Assembly: GCA_001275005.1 (NCBI GenBank) | Contig: JWZX01003086.1 | Span: forward strand, 1 to 43,036 | Direction of reading: 5' to 3' | DNA: 43,036 bases | DNA from: Chrysochromulina tobinii | Taxonomy: Eukaryota; Haptophyta; Prymnesiales; Chrysochromulinaceae | Part shown: piece by piece, positions 20,471 through 30,657 of the stretch | How positions within the stretch are numbered: position 1 is the stretch's first letter | Layout of the letters: each line of letters starts with the position of its first letter | The notes under the pieces: model-generated | The model's input: the letters and a program-made list of their open reading frames with translations, nothing else | Told to the model about the DNA's origin: nothing | The model's database searches: none | Made by a program: the position numbers and the translations under genes

Positions 20471-20721
20471 ACCCACACGCACGACCCGCACGACCGACCG
20501 AAACCGCGGCCGACTCAACAGGACAACAGCCGCAGCCCCGGAGCCGACCGCTCCCCGCGGCCGACTCAGCTCAGAAGAGGCCGCCCCCAGCGAACCCGAC
20601 CCTGCCGCCACCCGCTCCCAGAGCGCCTCCCCGCGCCTGCTCGAAGGCGACGGCGAAATGAAGGCGTAAATGGCGCGCGCGGCAGACCGCAGACGCGTAA
20701 ATACGGTACAAACAGTACCAG

Positions 20722-20825
20722 GGACGTCCCGTGTGTCCCGTGTGTGTCCCGGCTCCCCCCGGTGTCTTTTTACCGGTACCCCCGGTGTCTTTTAACCGGT
20801 TACAGTAGGTGTCTTTTTACCGGTA
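20722..20825 (-). repeat. Dispersed upstream repeat, copy 6 with partial core duplications
   Basis: On the plus strand: GTCCCGTGTGTGTCCCGGCT, then CCCCCCGGTGTCTTTTTACC and GGTA. Two further shortened cores follow, CCGGTGTCTTTTAACCGG and TAGGTGTCTTTTTACCGGTA. Copies 5 and 6 face each other across about 250 bp. Confidence 0.75.
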
Positions 20826-20930
20826 GCTTCATCGCGCGGTCGTGCGCGGGGTGCGTTACCGGTACCGGTACCGGTATTGGTGGGTTAATTAACGGTTCTG
20901 AGGTGTGTCCCCCACAGCTCGCCGGACCCA

Positions 20931-22052
20931 ATGCGATGCGACATGCAACGCGGCGTTTGGGCTCGTGCAGGATTCGCCCACGGGGATGCCTGCCCTTTCT
21001 GGGACGGAGACGGCCATCGTGCGGCTTGCAACGAGAGTGTGTACGAGCTGATGAGCTTTCATCCCAGCAATGTGGATGGGTGTAACACTAACATCTTCAC
21101 AACGGCGTCAGCATTGCGAACAGCATTCATCGGTGCATTAGGAGGACGAGCTCTGCGAATCATCGGGGATAGCTTGAGCGCGGATCACTTTACATATCTG
21201 ACGCGGTGTTTGCTCGGGTGTAACGAGACTTATCCGCTGAAGCAGACTACGATCTCCCTCGCCATTCCCAGCGAGCGCCACAAGTGGTTGCGTGGGCTGA
21301 AGGATGCAGGATTCGAGAACAAGACAAGCGAGGAGGCGATCTTCCGCTTGAGGCAGCGCCATGGAGATGTATGGTATCGTAGCGGCTGCAATATCGGAAG
21401 CAATGGTGGCCACGTCGACTTCAGGCGGTTTGATTTATTTCCGAGCGATGGCGAGACCAGCTCCAGCCAGACCAGCAAGCATCCAAGGCTAGTCGAGGCT
21501 ATTATTCATGCGTTGGTTCATTTGGGAGGGATCGGCACTCCTCCTAGAGAGTGGAGGAGTAGCGACATTGTCATGATGAACTTGGGTCTGCATCCCGATG
21601 CATTGCTGCCGCAGCACATGGACAGGGTGCTGTCCTGGTGGGCCAAAGGCCGAGCTTTGCATCAAGCACCACGCTTTCTGTGGCGTCAAATCAGCCCACA
21701 GCACTGGGCGGCACCCCACGGAAAGTATCGCACGATTGGTGATGTTTTCAACACGACGCGCTGCACGCAACCCGACGTGAGTGAAAGCATCTCGGCGTTC
21801 CCGCTGTATGATCGCAACATAACCAGGCTTGTGGAGCAAGCGGGCGCCGACGTGCTACCCATTTTCAACGCAACATGGTCGCGGTCCGACAACCACCCGC
21901 CACTTCGAAAGGGGGGCGTTCGATTACGGAACTCCGCGTTTGATCGCGCCTTCGCCAACCGCACTGTGTCTGATTGCACGCACTACTGCAGCAGGGGTTC
22001 CGTTCTTCGCTTCTGGACGCAGGCACTCGTCAGCTGGCTGGAAGAGACGTAG
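20931..22052 (+). CDS. PC-esterase / TBL-like polysaccharide O-acyltransferase-type protein
   Basis: 373 residues from the ATG at 20931. ALRIIGDSLSADHF (G-D-S at residues 79-81) and the C-terminal DCTHYCSRGSVLRFW (D348, H351) form the G-D-S ... D-x-x-H pair of the PC-esterase family, which includes plant TBL and animal CASD1/NXPE-like proteins. A Cys-rich N-terminal part (CPFWDG..CNESVYE..VDGC) corresponds to the TBL-like region before the esterase motif. The family moves or removes acetyl groups on cell-wall or secreted glycans in the Golgi. No membrane anchor is present at this start, so a short upstream exon may be missing. Its divergent neighbour is an SGNH esterase, the same superfamily and possibly the same pathway. 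A further gene, C9-methyltransferase, starts 180 bp downstream. Confidence 0.75.
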   Translation: MRCDMQRGVWARAGFAHGDACPFWDGDGHRAACNESVYELMSFHPSNVDGCNTNIFTTASALRTAFIGALGGRALRIIGDSLSADHFTYLTRCLLGCNETYPLKQTTISLAIPSERHKWLRGLKDAGFENKTSEEAIFRLRQRHGDVWYRSGCNIGSNGGHVDFRRFDLFPSDGETSSSQTSKHPRLVEAIIHALVHLGGIGTPPREWRSSDIVMMNLGLHPDALLPQHMDRVLSWWAKGRALHQAPRFLWRQISPQHWAAPHGKYRTIGDVFNTTRCTQPDVSESISAFPLYDRNITRLVEQAGADVLPIFNATWSRSDNHPPLRKGGVRLRNSAFDRAFANRTVSDCTHYCSRGSVLRFWTQALVSWLEET

Positions 22053-22232
22053 TCGTAGACTGCACGATCATACGTGTTGTGGAGAAAGGCCGAAGGCGTG
22101 TAGAAAAGAAGAAGGTCGCCCATTTTGGGTATGTTTCACGATTCGTCGGCCGCCACGTGGAAGTGAAGCTCCTCAGGGATCGGAGGCGATTCAGAGGGGT
22201 GTGAGTTGGCCGCGGTGTTGGCTTTGTCCTCC

Positions 22233-23627
22233 ATGGTGCTCTCAAAAATACCCATATTGCATGGCATCATGGAGAAGATTGGCGTCGGTATGGCCATGTC
22301 TCGCAACTGGGACGATCCTCCCATGCAGATCCTGCTCACGCTTGCTGGCGGCGCTGTGGTGCTCATCATCGGCGAGTACTACATTGCGACGCGCTTGGGT
22401 GCCGCGTACATGATGCTGCCGCTGATCGTGTGCTACCTTTACTACCACTTCGTCGCCATGTCCACGCCGCCGGCCGACACCAAAAAGTACCTCGAGTTCA
22501 AGAACGCAAAGGTCGCTGCCAAGTGGGGCAAGAACAAGATCCCGATGCACATCCTGGTGGCTGAATTCCTCAATGACAACGTGGCTTTCAAGGGCGACTG
22601 CTACGAGATCCTCGCCAACCACCGCCAAGAGTTCATCGACTGGCGTCCCGACTTCGGGCTCATCAGCTTCATCCTCGCGCAGCTGATCCCGATCACGTCG
22701 TCGTCATTCAAGTCGATCGCGGCAACGGCGCACGAGATCGCCGACCACTATGACCGCGGCAACGACTTCTTCAACGCCTTCCTCGGTCCGAAGATGATCT
22801 ACACGTCGGCCTTCTACCAGGGCCTCGACCAGACGCTCGAGCAGGCGCAGGTCAACAAGCTCAACATGCTGTGCGAGAAGGTCCACCTCAAGGAAGGACA
22901 GACCTTTCTCGACATCGGCTGTGGCTGGGGTACGCTCGTGCGCCACGCTGCGTCCAAGTTCAAGGCGAAGGCCACGGGCGTGACGCTCTCGGCCGAGGGC
23001 GCCGCCTGGTGCCGCGCGCAGGCGAAGAAGGAGGGCCTCTCCGAGGTGCAGTGCGAGATCCTCAATTGTGATTATCGCGAGATCCCCAAAGATCGAAAAT
23101 TCGATGCGATCTCGGCCGTCGAGATGGCGGAGCACGTGGGCATTGCGAACTTCCAGCTCTTCCTCGGGTCCGTGCGCTCGATGCTCAAGGACGAGGGTCT
23201 CTTCTACATGCAAGTCGCCGGTCTGCGCAAGGGCGCGAACTGGGAGGATACGCAGTGGGGACTCTTCATGTCGCGCTACATCTTCCCAGGCGCCGACGCA
23301 TCTACGCCCCTCTACTGGTACATCAAGCAGCTCGAGCTCGCGGGCTTCGAGGTGCACTCGGTCGAGACGGTCGGTCGCCATTACTCGCACACGCTCCACG
23401 CGTGGTACGACAACTGGATGACCAATAAGGATTCGCCTGAGCTCGCCTCGTACCCCTCGCGGCTCAAACGGCTGTGGGAACTCTTTCTCGCCTGGTCGAC
23501 CGTGGCCGCGGGCATCGGCTCAGCCACGTGCTACCAGATCGTGTGCCACAAGAATATGTACTCCTTCCCGCGCGACATCTTCACCACTGCGGAGTCAGCT
23601 GGCACACGTACCATGCTTCGCACCTGA
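22233..23627 (+). CDS. Sphingolipid C9-methyltransferase-like (cyclopropane-synthase family)
   Basis: 464 residues from the first ATG (22233); the frame is open upstream only through a non-ATG codon. Two membrane segments (about 32-48 and 58-76) precede a SAM-methyltransferase domain of the mycolic acid cyclopropane synthase fold. HYDRGNDFFNAFLGPKMIYTS (about 176-196), LDIGCGWGTL (about 226, motif I), EMAEHVG (about 297) and the bicarbonate/substrate-side segments are all present. The membrane anchors, the KNKIPM segment, GADASTPLYWY and the C-terminal WELFLAWS...ATCYQI.CHKN are typical of fungal sphingolipid C9-methyltransferases rather than of bacterial cyclopropane synthases. Role: SAM-dependent methylation of the Delta8 double bond of glucosylceramide sphingoid bases at the ER. 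The length matches the fungal enzymes (about 500 residues). DHCR24 follows on the same strand. Confidence 0.85.
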   Translation: MVLSKIPILHGIMEKIGVGMAMSRNWDDPPMQILLTLAGGAVVLIIGEYYIATRLGAAYMMLPLIVCYLYYHFVAMSTPPADTKKYLEFKNAKVAAKWGKNKIPMHILVAEFLNDNVAFKGDCYEILANHRQEFIDWRPDFGLISFILAQLIPITSSSFKSIAATAHEIADHYDRGNDFFNAFLGPKMIYTSAFYQGLDQTLEQAQVNKLNMLCEKVHLKEGQTFLDIGCGWGTLVRHAASKFKAKATGVTLSAEGAAWCRAQAKKEGLSEVQCEILNCDYREIPKDRKFDAISAVEMAEHVGIANFQLFLGSVRSMLKDEGLFYMQVAGLRKGANWEDTQWGLFMSRYIFPGADASTPLYWYIKQLELAGFEVHSVETVGRHYSHTLHAWYDNWMTNKDSPELASYPSRLKRLWELFLAWSTVAAGIGSATCYQIVCHKNMYSFPRDIFTTAESAGTRTMLRT

Positions 23628-24131
23628 ACAGAGAGGCCCCGCTGCGGGCTGGCCAGTTCTCTGCCCGATCGCTTCATGCGATGGGGGGGAGGGGGGTCGG
23701 CCGGTTCTCTGCCCGATCCTTCATGCAGGGGGGGCGCCTCGAAGGAGGCGTAGGATTACATGTCGTCCGTACTTCGACGTCTGTACTACTGTAGCTGCGA
23801 GTGAGTCTCAGACGCGTCGTCCACGGGGTACGAACAAGCGGGGTGGTAGTCATGATTACGCGGCTGTCTCGATCATGTCGTCGATTCTGTCCACTGTGAG
23901 TGTGAGGTGCATGGTGCATGCAATATTCTCGCATCCAATGGGCGATCCGCTTCCCGTTTACTGAAAACTGAGGCCTGCTGATGCTGTACAACACAACGCG
24001 CACGCTCTCCGGACCCCAAGGCGATCCGCAATATGCCGACACGACGCGGCGCCGCCGCGCGGGACGCGTGATCGCCGCTAACGTGCCCCGTGCCTGACCC
24101 CCCCTCCCGCCCTTCTAATCACGCTGCCGAC
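23628..24131. other. Intergenic region with an imperfect direct repeat
   Basis: This lies between the C9-methyltransferase and DHCR24. Two G-rich units of about 40 bp containing GTTCTCTGCCCGATC and CTTCATGC lie near 23652-23694 and 23701-23739, just after the upstream stop codon. The remainder shows no gene. Confidence 0.6.
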
Positions 24132-25721
24132 ATGAGTAAGACGCCGCCCCTGGGGGAGCGGATCTTCACGTACGTCATGACCGAGTACCGCTCGCTCATG
24201 GTTGTCGTTCTTGCGCTGCCGCTCTCGATGATGTGGGACTTACTGCTCTACCTGCGTTGGCAGTGGGCGGCCTACACGAAGGTGCCAGTGCTCCACGCGA
24301 CGCGTGTGGAGCGCGTCGTGGAGCAGATCAAGGCGCGCCCGAAGGGCATGCGCATGTGCACGGGACGCCCGGGCTGGCAATGCATGTCGCTCTCTTACCG
24401 CAACTACAAGAGCAGCATGCATCAGATCGACGCTGTCGTCGACATGATCGACATTGTGTCACTGGACCTCAAGTCAGAGACCATGTCCATTACGGTCGAG
24501 CCACTCGTCACGACCGGGCAGCTTACGGGTGCGCTGCTTCATCTCGGCTACACTCTGCCGGTTGTACCAGAGATGGACGACCTCACGGTGGGTGGCCTTG
24601 TGAATGGTACGGGCATCGAATCGTCCTCGCATTTGGAAGGCCTGTTCCACGAGCAGTGCCTGGAATTCGAGATTTGCTTGGCAGACGGCACTGTGGTCAC
24701 CGCGACGCCTGACAACGTGTACTCCGATCTTTTCCACGCAATCCCATGGTCCTATGGCACCCTAGGCATGCTTCTGTCCGTCAAAATTCGCGTGGTGCCG
24801 TGCAAGAAGTACGTGCAGGTGACGTACACGCCGCATCGGGATCGGACGGCTGGCGTGGCTCACTTCGCCAAGCTGGCTGGAGCTGGCAAGGCCGCCCCCG
24901 CCTTTGTCGAGGCGCTCGCATTCTCGCCCACTGAGCTCGTCGTGATGGCTGGTGAGATGGTCGACGAGGCGCCCACGGGCGTCAACCACCTGGGCCGCTG
25001 GTACAAGCCCTGGTTCTACAAGCACTGCGAGAGCAAGCTGCACGATGGCAAGCCTAGCGTCGAGTACATTCCGCTGCGCGACTACTATCACCGGCACACC
25101 AAGTCCATGTTCTGGGAGATGGAGCTCTTCCTGCCAGTGGGCAACCACCCGCTCGCGCGCGTGCTGCTCGGATGGCTGCTGCCGCCCAAGGTGTCCTTCC
25201 TGAAGCTTACGCAGACGGAGATGACACGCAAGCTCGTAGAGGAGACTCATATTGCGCAGGACTTCATGTTGCCCATGGATCGCCTCGAGGAGTGCATCGC
25301 CCTCTCCGATGACGTCTTCGACAAGCTGTACCCGCTGTGGCTCTGCCCCCACGTCCACCGACCGATGCCCGGCACCATCATGCCCAGCCCCGCCAACCCA
25401 GGGCCCGACGGCTCGCAGATGTACGTGGACCTTGGTGTCTACGGGCTGCCCACGTGCGTCAAGGAGCGCCCCACCTGCCACGGATTCGACATGATCAAGT
25501 CGATGCGCATCTTCGAGGCCAAGATGCGCCAAATTAAGGGCGTCGAGATGCTGTACGCCGACATCTTCTGCACCAAGGAGGAGTTCGAGTCCATGTACCC
25601 GCACAAGGGCTACCGTGAGCTGCGCGCCAAGTACGGAGCCGTGGGCGCGTTCCCCGAGGTTTATGACAAGATCAACAACCCCGAGAAAAAGGCCAAGGCG
25701 GCCGTAACCAAGTCCAAGTGA
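24132..25721 (+). CDS. DHCR24: Delta(24)-sterol reductase (DHCR24/DWARF1 family)
   Basis: 529 residues from the ATG at 24132, close to the usual length of about 516 for animal DHCR24. An N-terminal membrane segment (about 17-37, LALPLSMMWDLLLYLRWQ) is followed by an FAD-binding PCMH-type domain with CTGRPGW (about 76-82), LPVVPEMDDLTVGGLVNGTG (about 145-165) and ESSSH. The C-terminal part has YKPWFYKHCE, YIPLRDYYHRHTKSMFWE and FPEVYDKI at the end, all family hallmarks. It reduces the sterol side-chain Delta24 (or Delta24(28) in plants) double bond, NADPH- and FAD-dependent, at the ER. It has no intron. It sits head-to-tail behind a sphingolipid methyltransferase; the two classes of product meet in ordered membrane domains, but a functional link is not shown. 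Confidence 0.93.
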   Translation: MSKTPPLGERIFTYVMTEYRSLMVVVLALPLSMMWDLLLYLRWQWAAYTKVPVLHATRVERVVEQIKARPKGMRMCTGRPGWQCMSLSYRNYKSSMHQIDAVVDMIDIVSLDLKSETMSITVEPLVTTGQLTGALLHLGYTLPVVPEMDDLTVGGLVNGTGIESSSHLEGLFHEQCLEFEICLADGTVVTATPDNVYSDLFHAIPWSYGTLGMLLSVKIRVVPCKKYVQVTYTPHRDRTAGVAHFAKLAGAGKAAPAFVEALAFSPTELVVMAGEMVDEAPTGVNHLGRWYKPWFYKHCESKLHDGKPSVEYIPLRDYYHRHTKSMFWEMELFLPVGNHPLARVLLGWLLPPKVSFLKLTQTEMTRKLVEETHIAQDFMLPMDRLEECIALSDDVFDKLYPLWLCPHVHRPMPGTIMPSPANPGPDGSQMYVDLGVYGLPTCVKERPTCHGFDMIKSMRIFEAKMRQIKGVEMLYADIFCTKEEFESMYPHKGYRELRAKYGAVGAFPEVYDKINNPEKKAKAAVTKSK

Positions 25722-25722
25722 G

Positions 25723-25800
25723 CCGGCTGTGGAACCCGGCTGTGGAACCCGGTTGTGGAGCCCGGCTGTGGAACCCGGCTGTGGAACCCGGCTTTGGAAC
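25723..25800 (+). repeat. 13-bp tandem repeat directly after the DHCR24 stop
   Basis: Six imperfect copies of GTGGAACCCGGCT, with single-base variants (GGTTG, GAGCC, CTTTG). It starts within a few bases of the TGA and would lie in the 3' UTR. Confidence 0.9.
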
Positions 25801-27511
25801 GGCCCACGTCTTGGACGGCTGCACGGTTGCGCGGGCGACTTGTGCAGCGCCTGACGAGGGGGGTGGTCAGGGAGTGATTCGCTCGCAAGGTGCACTTCCA
25901 CTCGCGCGCTCCTGAGAGGGGATCATGCATAATCGGAGATGGCGAGGCCAACTGCACTGCCACAATAACAGTCGCCACGCGGTGGGTCGTCGGTAGGGCC
26001 CATCGATAATTGGGTCAACGGTGAGAAATCCGATGAGCGGATGACGTGATCACCGATCACGACCGGTCGGCGGAACGATCATGGACAACTTGCGGGTTAT
26101 AGCTATTAGCTTATGACAGCTTGCCTCCAGAAACCCGATCACGAAACTTGACAAAAATATACGATGAAATATTCAGAAGTCCACCTGGCACTGCGAAGCA
26201 CCCTTGTCGTGTCTATCCCGCGACCCTGAGCCTGACACTGCGACGGACGCGGGGACGTGCCGCAGGGTGCAGACGTGCAGTCCCTGCAGAGTCGAAGACG
26301 TCCGCGTCGGGGCAATCGCACTCGCACCCGCCGGTATCGTATCGACGATACCCGGATACGATACGAAAATCATCCGCAGCGCGCAGGAGATCGCGCCACA
26401 TACCACACATGATCCCAATCCGGCACGCTCGCGCGCGCGGCCCGGCGGCACACCGGCCGCGGGCGGCCCCGGGCGGCGCGGAGCCCGCGGCGGCGCGGGG
26501 ACCGCGCCGATTCGCGCGGTGTCGTGCCGGCGCGGGGCCGGGTACGTGACCCAGCGCGACGCCCCATAACGTGATAGATGTGTTTTGGCCCTCGCGGCCA
26601 CGGGTTTGACAGGGTCGCGGCCCGGTCATCGACCCCCTCTCCAAAAGTCTGTTTCAACATCCACTCTGGTCACCCTGCTGACCGTGCGCTTGGAACGTTC
26701 CCACAGCGTCTGGGTCCGTGTGGTCTTGCCGATCCGGGTTGCAGGCCTTGATGTTGCAGGCCGTGGTTTGTGCCGCGTCCTCTCCTTCTGTGCGCTGCTC
26801 ACTCCAAGAGTCAAACGGGACAAACACGGCTCAACGTGGGTCGTGGGAGGGCTCAGCTCGTGGGCACAGCACATCGGCGGGATTTTGGGCTCGGACTGTG
26901 ATGCCTTTCGTTGCGCGCAGGGCTCTGACCTTTCGGTCGGGGCTTCGCGGTCGAAAATTGGGTATGCTTCTTCATGGCCAGGGCGAGTGCGATGTGCGGA
27001 TGGTGCAGCAAGGGCCGCGGGTACCATTCATTCGGAAGCGCCAAGTTGGCTTCAATCGTTGATCCATTAACGTTTGCAGCCCAGTACACGCGCACCAGGT
27101 TGAGCCTCGTACTGGCTCGTGCACTATCGCTGGCGCAGAGCCCATCGTAGAGACATCGGGATTGCGCGTAAACACGGGCGTTCTTTCATGTGCTCGATTT
27201 CGTGCTCGTTGCCCTTTTGTTCATGCTCAACAGAGATCACGCCGTCTCAGGCACTGTGAGCCGCTTGCAATGCACTTGGATCCGGAAGATCTCTTCCAAA
27301 GCAACGGTGACCTTTGACGCCTTGCTCTTGTCGCTTGCCTGATGTGCAATGCGCGCGCGCGCGCGCGCCACGATTTTGATTCCACGTTCCCGCACACGGG
27401 AGAGCGAGCGCGCTGTAACGGGCGCGTGCTCAAAAAATCTCAACGCACCTCAGCCGTCCTACGCCTTCCGCGCACATGAACGGAATTTTCAGCGTGTTTA
27501 CCATGCACACC
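25801..27511. other. 1.7-kb region without a recognised gene
   Basis: This lies between DHCR24 (+) and the copper ATPase (-), whose 3' ends converge. It has a GC-extreme stretch (26420-26560), a (GC)n run at about 27349-27368, and a perfect 10-bp inverted repeat at 26334-26364. Open frames up to about 160 codons exist on both strands, but none shows a domain. A decayed mobile element or non-coding RNA cannot be excluded. Confidence 0.45.
26334..26364. repeat. Perfect inverted repeat (10-bp stem)
   Basis: GTATCGTATC at 26334-26343 and its complement GATACGATAC at 26355-26364, separated by 11 nt that repeat part of the motif (CGATAC). It could form a hairpin or be a palindromic binding site; no context supports either. 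Confidence 0.8.
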
Positions 27512-30500
27512 TCAGACCATGGCTTTGGAGCTCCCGACGAGCTTGCCGACGGGCAGCGCGGGCAGCGGCGGGCCCGAGTTTTGCCGGAGCCAATCGAAGC
27601 CGCCGTCGGCGCGCCGCGTTGGCACGTAGACGCCCGCGCGCACGCGCCCGTGGGACGAGAGGCTGCGGCTGCCGTCGGGAGCGTTGGGAAGCAGGAGGGC
27701 CGGGGGGAGGGGCGGCGGCCGGTAGCATCGGAGCAGCAGCGAGGAGCATACCACCGAGACGGATGAGAGAGCCATCGCAGCGCCCGCAAACATGGGTGGG
27801 ATGAGGAGATGCAGGGAGGGGTAGAAGGCCCCAGCAGCAAGTGGCACGCCGACGACATTGTACACGAGGGCCCAAAATAGGTTGAGCCGTATGCGACCCA
27901 TGACCGTGGACGCGAGGTGTAGGGCAGTGGCGACGTCGCGCAGATGACTCTTCATCAGGACCACATCGGCCGTCTCGATCGCAACATCTGTGCCCGAGCC
28001 GAGTGCAATGCCCACGTCGGCCTGTGCGAGCGCGGGAGCGTCGTTGACGCCATCGCCCACCATCGCGACCACCTCGCCCGCCCGCTTGAGCTCACCCACA
28101 AACTGTGCCTTGCCCTCAGGCGACATCCCCGCGAGCACACGCGAGCTGTGAAATCCCAGCTGTGAAGACACGTACGCGGCCGTGCGCTCGTTATCGCCCG
28201 TCGCCATGTACACAGCGACGCCGAGAGTATGCAGAAAGGCGAGCACTTGGGGCGCGTCGGGCTTGAGTGCATCGGCGAGCGCAAGCATCCCAGCGGGACG
28301 GCCGTCGAGGGCGACGAGGACGACTGTCATGCCGAGGCTCTCCTTGCCTGCTGCGGCCGCCTCGTTCTCGGCAGAGAGTGAAATGCCGTGGCTCCGCAGC
28401 CACTCGCGATTGCCTAGCAGCACGTCGCCGCCCACGTCACCGCCCACGTTGCACCTGAGACCCTTACCGCTCTTGCTCATGAACGAAGTGGCGGGCCGGA
28501 GCGGCAGGGCGCGCGCATGGCATGCGGAGATGATGGCCTGGCCGATCGGATGTTCCGAGTGCTGCTCGGCCGAGGCAGCCAGCTGTAACAGCTCCTCCTC
28601 GCTCAAGCCCCCGACGCCGCCGACGCTTCCGCCGAAGCCGCCGCCGCCGCCGACGCCGACGACGCCTCCACCTCCGCCTCCGCCGCCGCCGCATCTCCCT
28701 CCACCTCCACCGCTTCCGCTTCCGCCTGCTCCTCCGCCGCCAACGACGCTTCCGCCGTCAGCCGCCGACCACGGCTGCACGACTGCGACCTCGAGGACGC
28801 CTCTGGTGAGAGTGCCCGTCTTGTCAAAGACGATCGAGGTGACACAGCTCGCAGTCTCGATCACGTCGGCGCCCTTGAAGAGGATCCCTAACTGGGCCGC
28901 CACGCCCGAGCCCACCATCACGGCGGTCGGCGTGGCGAGGCCGAGCGCACACGGGCATGCGATCACGAGCGCCGCAACGCCAAACATGAACGCCATCACG
29001 TAGCCATCCGCCAAGCCGGACTCGTCGATCAGCACGCTCGAAACGACGCGCGCCCAGACGGCCACTGACCAAAACACCCATGTGATGAGCGAGATCGAGA
29101 TGATCATAGGCACGAAGTAGGAGGCGACCCGGTCCGCCTGCGCCTGCACCTTGGGCTTGCGCGTCTGGGCATCACTCACGAGCTTCATGATCTTGGCAAG
29201 CACTGAGTCGGCACCGACGGCGGAGACACGCAGCCAGAGCACGCCGTTGCCGTTGATGGAGCCGCCCACCGCCCAGTCACGCGCCTTTTTCTGGACGGGG
29301 AGCGGCTCCCCCGAGATCATCGCCTCATCCACAGTCGACTCCCCCGCAACCACCACACCATCCGCTGGCACGATGGCGCCGGGGAGCACCTTCACCACGT
29401 CCCTCGGCATCAACGAGCCCGCGGGCACCTCCTCGAGAGCGCCGTGTTGAGCGTCCCTCGGCATCAACGAGCCCGCGGGCACCTCCTCGAGAGCGCCGCG
29501 GCTCGAGCCGCCGAGCGCCGTGTTGAGCGCCGCCTCGCCGCCCGCCACCCTGAGCGCCGTGCGGGGCTGGAGCGTGATCAGCCTCGAGATGGCCTCGGAG
29601 GCGCGCCCCTTGGCGGCCGCCTCGAGAAACCTGCCGAGCAGCATGAAGCAGATGAGCGTCGACGAGGTCTCGAAACACGTGTTGTCCGTCCCCAACTGCC
29701 CGTGAGAGCGGATGGAGAGGGTCAGGAAGAAGAGTGAGTACAAGTAGGCGACCGAGGTGCCCATCACGATGAGCACGTCCATGTTGGCCGCGCCCGTCAC
29801 GAGCGACTTGTATGCGCGCACGAAAAAGGGCCAGCCGAAGCCAAACTGGACGAGCGTGACCAGAGCCAAGACGAGGAGCGTGCCCCAATCGAGGCCCGGG
29901 ATGATGGGCGTCATCAGGAAGGCCGTCAAGGCGGCCGGCCGAAGCATGGACACCATCGTGGAGCAGTAGACCGCTGCAATCGCCAAGGGGAGCGAGCGGA
30001 GGAACTGGCGTTTGTACAAGTTTGCCTCCTCCGTGTACGCGGACGACGGGTTCGCGCCTAGCTCGGCGTCGGTGGCTGCTCTCGCGTCGAAGCCGCTGCG
30101 CTGGACCGAAGCGACCATCTGCTCGACCGACACCTTGGAGGCGAGGTAGAAGACCTGCCCTCGCTTGCCCATGAGTGAGACGGAGACGGAGGCGACGCCA
30201 GGTGTCTTGAGCAGCGCACGCTCCACCGCGGCCACGCACGCCGCACACGTCATACCCCCTATGCAGATCATGCACGAGCTGTCCGCCTCGCCAGCTATGA
30301 GAGAGGAGAGCCGGAGGAGTGTGGGCGTCGTCGTGGGCTTCGTCGTGGTCGTCGTGGTCGTCATGGGCGTCGTCGTGGGCGTCGTGCCTGTGGCGAAGGG
30401 AGAGCTATTCGTCGAGCGCTCAGAACGACGCGTCCTGGTGGCCAAGGGAGAGCTATTCGTCGAGCTGCTCGCAGGCGCCCACGACGGCGCGCCCAGCCCT

Positions 30501-30617
30501 CTGGAGCTGCCAACGGGCGCCGCCTGCCCCGCGCGCAGCGGCAGCGGCGTGCGCATACCGACAGAGAGCTCGCCGCGCACGCTGCCGCCGACCCAGCCAG
30601 CGCGGCGGTGGCTGCTG

Positions 30618-30657
<40 letters not shown>

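Larger units (their letters stand above)
20179..20930. other. Divergent intergenic region with repeat copies 5 and 6
   Basis: It separates the SGNH esterase (-) from the PC-esterase (+). It contains repeat copy 5 (+), copy 6 (-) with two partial cores, and CCGGTA-rich palindromic stretches (about 20326-20352 and 20860-20876). Open frames here are products of repeat composition and not genes. Confidence 0.6.

Noticed and set aside
22233-25721. Bacterial-type tmsAB operon for 10-methyl fatty acids
   Set aside because: The methyltransferase has the membrane anchors and C-terminal motifs of fungal sphingolipid C9-methyltransferases, and the oxidase matches eukaryotic DHCR24 closely; kept only as an alternative in the finding.
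24762-25901. 379-codon minus-strand open frame opposite DHCR24
   Set aside because: Low-complexity His/Leu/Arg product of antisense GC-rich coding sequence; the plus strand clearly encodes DHCR24.
26585-27070. 161-codon plus-strand ORF in the gene-free region
   Set aside because: No recognisable motif, and opposite-strand frames of similar length exist, as expected by chance in GC-rich DNA.
29325-30275. 316-codon minus-strand frame inside the copper ATPase
   Set aside because: Shifted-frame shadow of the ATPase; the product is Arg/Gly/His-rich without motifs.
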